Origin: an uncultured Lachnospiraceae bacterium
GTDB taxonomy: Bacteria > Bacillota > Clostridia > Lachnospirales > Lachnospiraceae
Direction: 5' to 3'
DNA length: 6,186 nucleotides
NCBI GenBank assembly: GCA_947068385.1
Contig: CAMTBF010000236.1
Coordinates: 1 to 6,186, forward strand
The first letter of the stretch is position 1. Each line of letters begins with the position of its first letter. The position numbers and the translations under genes are program-made. Shown here piece by piece: positions 1-5,587 of this stretch. A model generated the notes under the pieces. It had not been told where the DNA came from. It searched no databases and saw only the letters and a program-made list of their open reading frames with translations.

Positions 1-99
1 CTTACGCTACATATTTTACCACCATTTCCCGTATTTCTCCACTCCAAAACGACATACAGGGAGAGCTTCATTACAGGAAGACAAAAGCGGGAGGAAGAT
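1..99. other. Non-coding leader upstream of argH
   Basis: This stretch is A/T-richer than the genes after it and carries no reading frame that looks like a gene tail. It probably holds the 5' untranslated region, and perhaps the promoter, of the argH transcription unit. I could not find a convincing -35/-10 pair, an ArgR-type operator or a riboswitch or T-box fold. Its left part is cut by the window edge, so the promoter may lie outside. The only clear signal is the ribosome binding site at its right end. Confidence 0.5.
89..97 (+). promoter_or_regulatory. Ribosome binding site of argH
   Basis: A strong purine-rich Shine-Dalgarno site, GGGAGGAAG, ends two bases before the ATG at 100; its GGAGG core is 5 bases away. 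It supports the ATG at 100, whose product begins with the family-typical MAQLWGGRF. Confidence 0.8.
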
Positions 100-1521
100 A
101 TGGCACAATTATGGGGCGGACGCTTTACAAAGGAGACAGACAGGCTGGTCTACGACTTCAACGCGTCCATAGGCTTTGACAGGCGGCTTTTCCATGAGGA
201 CATCGAGGGCAGCATGGCCCATGTGGCCATGCTGGCGAAGCAGGGGATACTGACGGAGGGGGAGCGGGACGAGATCCTGGAGGGGCTGACGGGAATCCGG
301 CAGGATGTGGACGCCGGGACGATTGAAATCGATGAAGGCTGCGAGGACATCCACAGCTTTGCGGAGGCGGAGCTGATCCGCCGCATCGGCGACACAGGCA
401 AGAAGCTGCATACCGGCAGGAGCCGCAACGATCAGGTGGCGCTGGACATGCGGCTCTACACCAGGAAGCATGTGGCGGAGGTGGACGGACTGCTGAAAGA
501 CCTCCTGGCCGTGATCCTGGCCGTGATGGAGGAAAATACCGGAACCTACATGCCGGGCTTCACCCATCTCCAGAAGGCGCAGCCCACCACGCTGGCCCAC
601 CACTACGGCGCATACTTTGAAATGTTCCGGCGGGACAGGCAGCGCATGGCGGACATCTATGAGAGGATGAACTATTGTCCCTTAGGGGCAGGGGCCCTGG
701 CGGGCACTACATATCCGCTGGACAGGGATTACACGGCCTCCCTGCTGGGATTTGCCGGGCCCACCCTGAACAGCATGGACTCCGTGTCCGACAGGGATTA
801 CCTGATAGAATTCCTGGCGGCCCTGTCCACGGTGATGATGCATTTGAGCCGCTTCAGCGAGGAGATCATCATCTGGAATTCCAACGAATACCAGTTCGTG
901 GAGATAGACGACGCCTATTCCACCGGCAGCAGCATCATGCCCCAGAAGAAGAACCCCGACATCGCGGAGCTGGTGCGGGGCAAGACGGGGCGGGTCTACG
1001 GGGCGCTGATGTCCCTGCTGACCACCATGAAGGGCATCCCGCTGGCCTACAACAAGGACATGCAGGAGGACAAGGAGCTGACCTTCGACGCCATGGACAC
1101 GGTGGAGAGCTGCCTGGCCTTGTTCACCGGCATGCTGCGCACTATGAGGTTCCGGAAGGAGCGCATGGCGGAGAGCGCCATGAACGGCTTCACCAACGCC
1201 ACGGACGCCGCGGACTATCTGGTGGGGAAGGGCGTGCCCTTCCGGGATGCCCATGGCATCATCGGCAGGCTGGTGCTGTACTGCGTGGATAAGGGAAGCT
1301 CCATCGACAGATTGTCCCTGGAGGAGCTGCAGAGGATCAGCGATAAGTTCGAGGCCGACATCTATGACGCAATTTCCCTTAAGACCTGCGTGGAAAAGCG
1401 CCTGACCATCGGCGGGCCGGGGCCGGAGGCCATGAAGGCAGTCATAGAAAGACAGAAGAGCTATCTCGCAGAGAAATCGCTGGCAGAGCTGAATACACAA
1501 GAAAACATTTCTGAAAAATAG
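100..1521 (+). CDS. argH: Argininosuccinate lyase
   Basis: This cytosolic enzyme splits argininosuccinate into arginine and fumarate, the last step of arginine synthesis. It belongs to the fumarase/aspartase superfamily and is normally a homotetramer with active sites shared between subunits. The 473-residue length fits the usual 455-475. Hallmarks in order: LWGGRF at residues 4-9; HTGRSRNDQ at 104-112 (substrate binding); THLQKAQP at 155-162, with the conserved histidine H156; and the superfamily signature GSSIMPQKKNPD at 276-287, whose serine loop (S277/S278) supplies the catalytic base and whose K283 and N285 are invariant. The C-terminus keeps a GGPGPE loop (438-443), where many homologues read GGTAP or GGTSP. 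The start is fixed by the adjacent strong ribosome binding site. The asd gene follows after 14 bp, so the two are probably co-transcribed. No argG is visible in the window. Nothing suggests truncation or transfer. Confidence 0.97.
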   Translation: MAQLWGGRFTKETDRLVYDFNASIGFDRRLFHEDIEGSMAHVAMLAKQGILTEGERDEILEGLTGIRQDVDAGTIEIDEGCEDIHSFAEAELIRRIGDTGKKLHTGRSRNDQVALDMRLYTRKHVAEVDGLLKDLLAVILAVMEENTGTYMPGFTHLQKAQPTTLAHHYGAYFEMFRRDRQRMADIYERMNYCPLGAGALAGTTYPLDRDYTASLLGFAGPTLNSMDSVSDRDYLIEFLAALSTVMMHLSRFSEEIIIWNSNEYQFVEIDDAYSTGSSIMPQKKNPDIAELVRGKTGRVYGALMSLLTTMKGIPLAYNKDMQEDKELTFDAMDTVESCLALFTGMLRTMRFRKERMAESAMNGFTNATDAADYLVGKGVPFRDAHGIIGRLVLYCVDKGSSIDRLSLEELQRISDKFEADIYDAISLKTCVEKRLTIGGPGPEAMKAVIERQKSYLAEKSLAELNTQENISEK

Positions 1522-1527
1522 AGGAGG
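1522..1527 (+). promoter_or_regulatory. Ribosome binding site of asd
   Basis: A perfect AGGAGG begins directly after the argH stop codon and lies 8 bases before the asd ATG at 1536. The tight packing of stop codon, binding site and start supports translation of asd from the argH message. Confidence 0.85.
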
Positions 1528-1535
1528 AGAAGATA

Positions 1536-2621
1536 ATGAGTGAAAAGTTGAAGGTAGGCATCTTAGGCGGCACAGGCATGGTGGGGCAGCGGTTCATCGC
1601 CCTGCTGGAGAACCACCCCTGGTTCGAAGTGACCACCATAGCGGCAAGCCCCCGCTCCGCGGGCAAGACCTATGAGGAGGCGGTGGAGGGCAGATGGAAG
1701 ATGGATACGCCTATGCCGGAAGCCGTGAAGAAGCTGGTGGTGATGAACGTCAACGAGGTGGAGGCCGTAGCCTCCCAGGTGGATTTCGTGTTCAGCGCCG
1801 TGGACATGTCCAAGGACGAGATCAGGAAGATAGAGGAGGACTACGCGAAGACAGAGACTCCCGTAGTCTCCAACAACAGCGCCCACAGATGGACCCCCGA
1901 CGTGCCCATGATGGTGCCGGAGATCAATCCTGAGCATATGGAAGTGATTGAGGCCCAGAGGAAGCGCCTGGGCACAAAGCGCGGCTTCGTGGCCGTAAAG
2001 CCTAACTGTTCCATCCAGAGCTACGCCCCCGTGCTCACCGCCTGGAAGGAGTTCCAGCCGGTGGAGGTAGTGGCCACCACCTATCAGGCAATCTCCGGCG
2101 CGGGCAAGACCTTCCAGGACTGGCCGGAGATGGTGGGCAATGTGATCCCCTACATTGGCGGCGAGGAGGAGAAGAGCGAGAAGGAGCCCCTGCGCATCTG
2201 GGGCAAGGTGGTGGACGGCGCAATCGCCCCTGCCGACGGCCCTGTCATCACCTGCCAGTGCATCCGCGTTCCGGTGCTCAACGGCCATACGGCGGCGGTC
2301 TTCGTGAAGTTCGCGAAGAAGCCCACGAAGGAGCAGTTGGTTCAGAAGCTTCGGGAATTCAGCGGAGAGCCCCAGAGGCTGCAGCTGCCCAGCGCCCCGA
2401 AGCAGTTCATCCAGTACCTGGAGGAGGACAACAGGCCTCAGGTGACCCTGGACGTGGACTTTGAGAACGGCATGGGCATCAGCGTGGGAAGGCTGCGCGA
2501 GGATACGGTCTATGATTACAAATTCGTCGGCCTGTCACACAACACCGTCAGGGGCGCGGCGGGCGGCGCGGTGCTCTGCGCGGAGCTTCTGAAGGCCCAC
2601 GGATATATTGAGAAGAAGTAA
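1536..2621 (+). CDS. asd: Aspartate-semialdehyde dehydrogenase, archaeal/fungal type
   Basis: This enzyme reduces 4-aspartyl phosphate to aspartate-4-semialdehyde with NADPH. It is the branch point to diaminopimelate/lysine, threonine and methionine, and it acts in the cytosol. The N-terminal Rossmann domain carries the nucleotide loop GGTGMVGQ (residues 11-18), followed by ASPRSAGK (37-44). The catalytic cysteine is C158 in KPNCS, and the likely acid/base histidine is H251 in NGHTAAV, with R244 as the substrate-binding arginine candidate. Spacing and motifs match the group containing Methanocaldococcus and fungal enzymes (catalytic Cys and His near 155 and 249, about 350-365 residues) rather than the E. 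coli-type enzyme. That grouping is from memory of the family. The 361 residues appear complete, ending in a family-typical SHNTVRGAAGGAVLCAELL segment. The gene sits 14 bp after argH and 10 bp before the topoisomerase GTG. Confidence 0.95.
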   Translation: MSEKLKVGILGGTGMVGQRFIALLENHPWFEVTTIAASPRSAGKTYEEAVEGRWKMDTPMPEAVKKLVVMNVNEVEAVASQVDFVFSAVDMSKDEIRKIEEDYAKTETPVVSNNSAHRWTPDVPMMVPEINPEHMEVIEAQRKRLGTKRGFVAVKPNCSIQSYAPVLTAWKEFQPVEVVATTYQAISGAGKTFQDWPEMVGNVIPYIGGEEEKSEKEPLRIWGKVVDGAIAPADGPVITCQCIRVPVLNGHTAAVFVKFAKKPTKEQLVQKLREFSGEPQRLQLPSAPKQFIQYLEEDNRPQVTLDVDFENGMGISVGRLREDTVYDYKFVGLSHNTVRGAAGGAVLCAELLKAHGYIEKK

Positions 2622-2625
2622 GGAA
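2619..2625 (+). promoter_or_regulatory. Ribosome binding site deciding the topoisomerase start
   Basis: TAAGGAA overlaps the asd stop codon and puts its AGGA core about 8 bases upstream of GTG at 2632. The alternative upstream start, TTG at 2608, would add eight charged residues (LRRSKEDR...) encoded inside asd and has no ribosome binding site. The residues after the GTG, GKSLFIAEKPS, are where type IA topoisomerases normally begin. The GTG at 2632 is therefore preferred. Confidence 0.75.
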
Positions 2626-2631
2626 GACAGA

Positions 2632-4779
2632 GTGGGAAAGAGTTTATTTATAGCGGAGAAGCCCAGCGTGGCCAGGGAATTCGCCAATGCGCTGAAAGTG
2701 AATACCACCTCCAGGGACGGCTATCTGGAATCGGCGGACACCATCATCACATGGTGCGTGGGCCATCTGGTAACCATGAGCTATCCGGATGCCTACGACG
2801 AGAAGTTGAAGAGATGGAGCTTCGACACCATCCCCTTCCTTCCGGAGGAATATAAATATGAGGTCATCGAAAGCTCCAAAAAGCAATATACTATTGTGAG
2901 CTCCCTGATGAAGCGCTCTGACGTGACCACGATCTACGTGTGCACGGACTCCGGGCGGGAGGGGGAGTACATCTATCGGCTGGTGGAGCAGATGTCCGGC
3001 GTCAGGGGCAAGGAGCGCAAGAGGGTCTGGATCGACTCCCAGACGGAGGAGGAGATCCTGCGGGGCATCCGGGAGGCAAAGGACCTAAAGGAGTACGACA
3101 ACCTTAGCGCCGCCGCGTACCTGCGGGCCAAGGAGGACTACCTTATGGGCATCAACTTCTCCCGTGCCCTGACCCTGAAATACGGAAATGCGGTAAAAGA
3201 TTACCTGAAACGCGACAAAGCGGTGATTTCGGTGGGCCGTGTCATGACCTGCGTGCTGGGCATCGTGGTGAACAGGGAGCGGGAGATCCGCAACTTCGTC
3301 AAGACGCCTTTCTACCGTGTGCTGGGGAACTTCAGGATACAGGACAAGGGCTTCCAGGGCGAATGGCGGGCTGTAGGAGGCGAGGGCACACAGCCTCCGC
3401 CCTCCGCCTGGTACGCCTCCCCGAAGCTCTACAAGGAAAACGGCTTCAAGAAGGAGGAGGACGCGAAGGCCCTAATCGCCCATCTTGAGGAGGAGCCTGT
3501 GGGCGATATCCTGCTGGAGAGCGTCAGCCGGAAGAAGGAGAACAAGAACCCGCCTCTGCTCTACAACTTGGCAGAGCTGCAGAACGATTGTTCGAAGTTC
3601 TTCAAGATTAGTCCGGACGAGACCCTGCGGATTGTGCAGGAGCTGTACGAGAAGAAGATGGTCACCTATCCCAGGACGGACGCGAGAGTCCTGTCCACTG
3701 CGGTGGCGAAGGAGATACATAAGAATATAGGCGGCCTGCGGGGCTTTGGCCCGGGAGCCGCATTCGCCGCGGAGATCCTGAACAACGGAAGCTACAAGGG
3801 GATCGCCAAGACCAGGTATGTGAACGACAAGCAGATTACCGACCACTATGCCATCATACCCACAGGCCAGGGGCTGAACAATTTAAACAGCCTGCCGCCC
3901 CTTTCCGCAAAGGTCTACGAAGTGATTGTACGCAGATTTTTGAGCATCTTCTATCCGCCTGCCGTATATCAGAAGTTCGCCCTCTGCATCCGGGTGAAGG
4001 AAGAGCGGTTCTTCGCCAGCTTCAAGGTGCTGATGGAGGAGGGGTATCTGAAGGTGGCGGGCAAGAGGGACAGCGGAGGGACGGCGGCTGCCGCTGACAG
4101 GGAGACGGGCGCGGCAGAAGCAGAAACGGGCGCAAGCGTCAATGCCCAAAAGACAGCGGATGGACGCAGCGCCGGGAAGGGAACCGAAACGGATTCCGGG
4201 AAAGGCGGCGGAAATGCCGAAAGCGGCGAGACAGAGCTGAAAGGCGACGAGGACTTCATAAAGCTTCTGAACGCCCTAAAGAAGGGAGACAAGCTGGCCG
4301 TGGACTCCTATGAGGTCAAGGAGGGCGAGACCTCGCCGCCCAAGCGCTACACCTCCGGCAGCATCATCCTCACCATGGAGAACGCCGGACAGTTCATCGA
4401 GGACGAGGAGCTGCGTGCCCAGATCAAGGGCAGCGGTATCGGCACCAGCGCCACCAGGGCGGAAATCCTGAAGAAGCTGGTGAACATCGAATACCTGGCC
4501 CTGAACAAGAAGACACAGGTGCTGACGCCCACCCTCATGGGCGAGATGATATACGATGTGGTGGGAAGCTCCATCAAGGCGCTGCTAGATCCCTCCCTGA
4601 CGGCCAGCTGGGAGAAGGGGCTGACCTTGGTGGCCGACGGGGACATCACCTCCAAGGAATACATGGACAAGCTCAACGGCTTCGTAGGCCGCAGGACGGA
4701 GTACGTCAAGCAGCTGCGCAACCAGGGGGCATTGTTCACCCAGTTCCAGGCTGCCGCCGCGAATTACAGGACGAAGTAA
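2632..4779 (+). CDS. topB: Type IA DNA topoisomerase, topoisomerase III class
   Basis: This enzyme cuts one DNA strand through a 5'-phosphotyrosine link, passes a strand and reseals. Topoisomerase III enzymes mainly decatenate and resolve replication or recombination intermediates. Using GTG at 2632 gives 715 residues. The TOPRIM domain opens with SLFIAEKPS (E9) and continues with TDSGREGEYI (105-114), where D106 and E110 are metal ligand candidates and the usual middle aspartate is G108. SVGRVMT lies at 200-206. The active-site tyrosine is Y346 in TYPRTD. DHYAIIPT (404-411) and GSGIGTSATRA (600-610) complete the core. Residues about 477-538 form a low-complexity Gly/Ala/Thr/Glu linker. No cysteine cluster follows the core, so C-terminal zinc fingers are absent, as is usual for topoisomerase III. 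The gene starts 10 bp after asd and is probably in the same transcript, without an obvious functional link. A plasmid-type relative is possible, but the housekeeping context argues against it. Confidence 0.93.
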   Translation: MGKSLFIAEKPSVAREFANALKVNTTSRDGYLESADTIITWCVGHLVTMSYPDAYDEKLKRWSFDTIPFLPEEYKYEVIESSKKQYTIVSSLMKRSDVTTIYVCTDSGREGEYIYRLVEQMSGVRGKERKRVWIDSQTEEEILRGIREAKDLKEYDNLSAAAYLRAKEDYLMGINFSRALTLKYGNAVKDYLKRDKAVISVGRVMTCVLGIVVNREREIRNFVKTPFYRVLGNFRIQDKGFQGEWRAVGGEGTQPPPSAWYASPKLYKENGFKKEEDAKALIAHLEEEPVGDILLESVSRKKENKNPPLLYNLAELQNDCSKFFKISPDETLRIVQELYEKKMVTYPRTDARVLSTAVAKEIHKNIGGLRGFGPGAAFAAEILNNGSYKGIAKTRYVNDKQITDHYAIIPTGQGLNNLNSLPPLSAKVYEVIVRRFLSIFYPPAVYQKFALCIRVKEERFFASFKVLMEEGYLKVAGKRDSGGTAAAADRETGAAEAETGASVNAQKTADGRSAGKGTETDSGKGGGNAESGETELKGDEDFIKLLNALKKGDKLAVDSYEVKEGETSPPKRYTSGSIILTMENAGQFIEDEELRAQIKGSGIGTSATRAEILKKLVNIEYLALNKKTQVLTPTLMGEMIYDVVGSSIKALLDPSLTASWEKGLTLVADGDITSKEYMDKLNGFVGRRTEYVKQLRNQGALFTQFQAAAANYRTK
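4060..4245 (+). other. Low-complexity linker inside the topoisomerase gene
   Basis: Residues about 477-538 of the topoisomerase (GTG numbering) lie between the core segment FKVLMEEGYLKV and the segment DFIKLLNALKKGDKL. The segment is made almost only of Gly, Ala, Thr, Ser, Glu, Asp and Lys, and has no aromatic residue, no cysteine and almost no large hydrophobic residue. It should be a disordered, surface-exposed tether. From memory, family members usually have a much shorter acidic loop here, so this looks like a lineage-specific expansion. The reading frame stays open through it and the core motif after it is intact. Confidence 0.75.
4102..4133 (+). repeat. Imperfect 21-base tandem repeat in the topoisomerase linker
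   Basis: GAGACGGGCGC at 4102-4112 recurs as GAAACGGGCGC at 4123-4133, an offset of 21 bases that keeps the reading frame and gives the peptide repeat ETGAAEA-ETGASVN. It hints that slippage-type duplication helped build the linker. Only two clear copies are present, so this is weak. Confidence 0.45.
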
Positions 4780-4817
4780 GCGGAAACGGATATTTAGTCA
4801 CGGGAGGATTTTGGAAA
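4780..4817 (+). promoter_or_regulatory. Short spacer with ribosome binding site of the beta-helix acyltransferase gene
   Basis: The 38-base spacer holds no hairpin followed by a T-run, so read-through from the topoisomerase gene is expected. GGGAGG at 4803-4808 is the ribosome binding site, about 9 bases before the ATG at 4818. Confidence 0.65.
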
Positions 4818-5489
4818 ATGGAAAATAGGATTACGGTTTCAGAATTGTATGATTTAAAGGAGACGATTGCGGCCGAACTGCTGGAGACGGCCACGTATCC
4901 CTGGGAGGTGCTTCCGAAGATACATGAGTTCATCATCCGTTTGGGGCAGAGCCTCCCAGCGGATGTGTATGAGGAGCGGGGGGAGCACATCTGGGTGGCG
5001 AAGAGCGCGAAGGTGGCCCCTACGGCCTGCCTGAACGGGCCGCTGATCGTGGACGAGGACGCGGAAATCCGCCACTGTGCTTTCGTGCGGGGCAACGCCA
5101 TCGTGGGAAAAGGCGCTGTGGTAGGCAATTCCACAGAGCTGAAGAACGTGATTCTCTTCAACAAGGTGCAGGTGCCCCACTACAACTATGTAGGCGATAG
5201 CATCCTGGGCTTCAAAGCCCACATGGGGGCCGGCTCCATCACCTCCAACGTGAAGAGCGACAAGACCCTGGTGGTGGTAAAGGGAGAGGGCATCTCCATC
5301 GAGACAGGCCTGAAGAAGATGGGGGCCATGCTTGGCGACAACGTGGAGGTGGGCTGCAACAGCGTCCTGAACCCCGGAACAGTCGTCGGCAGGAACACCA
5401 ATATCTACCCCACCTCCATGGTCAGAGGCGTGATACCTGCCGGAAGCATCTATAAAAAGGCCACGGAGATCGCCGACAAAAGGGAATGA
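4818..5489 (+). CDS. Left-handed beta-helix acyltransferase, GlmU C-terminal-like
   Basis: This is a probable cytosolic O/N-acyltransferase, most likely using acetyl-CoA on an amino-sugar phosphate or nucleotide sugar for envelope polysaccharide. Residues 1-55 are helical (a conserved-looking TYPWEVLPKIHEFI). From about 57 on, isoleucine/valine-rich hexapeptide turns form a beta-helix. Aligned by eye with the acetyltransferase half of E. coli GlmU, R91, K109, H121, Y124 and N144 fall on R333, K351, H363, Y366 and N386, with constant spacing between H121 and N144. H135 replaces N377. About 20 extra residues (151-175, containing ETGLKKMGAMLGD) resemble archaeal sugar-1-phosphate nucleotidyltransferase/acetyltransferase proteins. 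The N-terminal nucleotidyltransferase domain of such enzymes is wholly absent. Relatives are often labelled UDP-N-acetylglucosamine pyrophosphorylase, which the missing domain does not support. The exact substrate is unknown. The gene is probably co-transcribed with the topoisomerase gene. Confidence 0.82.
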   Translation: MENRITVSELYDLKETIAAELLETATYPWEVLPKIHEFIIRLGQSLPADVYEERGEHIWVAKSAKVAPTACLNGPLIVDEDAEIRHCAFVRGNAIVGKGAVVGNSTELKNVILFNKVQVPHYNYVGDSILGFKAHMGAGSITSNVKSDKTLVVVKGEGISIETGLKKMGAMLGDNVEVGCNSVLNPGTVVGRNTNIYPTSMVRGVIPAGSIYKKATEIADKRE

Positions 5490-5500
5490 TGTTTTTTTAC

Positions 5501-5519
5501 AAAAAATACTAGATTTTTT
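5501..5519. repeat. A/T inverted repeat
   Basis: AAAAAAT at 5501-5507 and ATTTTTT at 5513-5519 are perfect inverted copies around a 5-base centre (ACTAG). With the neighbouring T-run at 5492-5498 this makes a set of closely spaced A/T tracts. It could be intrinsically bent DNA, an upstream promoter element or a weak protein-binding palindrome. The stem is too A/T-rich and lacks a T-tail that would make it a normal terminator. Confidence 0.5.
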
Positions 5520-5528
5520 CCCGTAAGT

Positions 5529-5558
5529 ATGAGAAAATAGGAAAAGGTGATGAATAAT
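5529..5558 (+). promoter_or_regulatory. Possible sigma-A promoter of the NifU-like gene
   Basis: ATGAGA (5529-5534, 4 of 6 to TTGACA) lies 18 bases before AATAAT (5553-5558, 5 of 6 to TATAAT). Transcription would begin near 5565, giving a leader of about 20 bases that holds the ribosome binding site. In so A/T-rich a spacer such matches arise by chance, so this is tentative. Confidence 0.3.
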
Positions 5559-5573
5559 AACTTTACATAATCG

Positions 5574-5580
5574 AAAGGAG
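5574..5580 (+). promoter_or_regulatory. Ribosome binding site of the NifU-like gene
   Basis: AAAGGAG lies 7 bases upstream of the ATG at 5588 and is the only good binding site in the spacer. It fixes the start of a protein beginning MIYSKEVEEM, which resembles the usual YSxxV opening of NifU/IscU proteins. Confidence 0.8.
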
Positions 5581-5587
5581 ATTTCAC

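Larger units (their letters stand above)
5490..5587. other. A/T-rich intergenic spacer
   Basis: This 98-base spacer is the longest gap inside the gene run and contrasts sharply in base composition with the genes on either side. It contains a T-run at 5492-5498, an A-run at 5501-5506, a T-run at 5514-5519, a possible promoter and the ribosome binding site of the next gene. No GC-rich stem precedes any T-run, so a standard intrinsic terminator for the upstream unit is not visible. The spacer most likely marks the start of a new transcription unit. Confidence 0.6.

Noticed and set aside
2..55. 17-codon minus-strand frame at the left edge (MSFWSGEIREMVVKYVA)
   Set aside because: It has no ribosome binding site, a stop codon lies just upstream, and there is no sign it is the tail of a longer gene.
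675..1292. 205-codon open frame on the + strand in another frame within argH
   Set aside because: It is Gly/His/Arg-rich low-complexity translation of an out-of-frame GC-rich gene; argH motifs account for this DNA.
682..1500. Long open frame on the minus strand inside argH (272 codons)
   Set aside because: It lies opposite a strongly supported argH, has His/Gln/Leu-rich composition typical of antisense frames in GC-rich genes, and has no recognisable motif.
1563..2288. Long open frame on the minus strand inside asd (241 codons)
   Set aside because: It is antisense to asd, with a biased His/Leu/Gly composition and no ribosome binding site or family resemblance.
5464..5498. Possible terminator after the acyltransferase gene (small CGG/CCG pairing followed by a T-run)
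   Set aside because: The pairing is only about three base pairs and the T-run starts about 17 bases later, so it does not fit an intrinsic terminator.
5541..5570. Fur- or IscR-type operator before the iron-sulfur gene
   Set aside because: The A/T-rich sequence has no adequate inverted repeat matching either known consensus.
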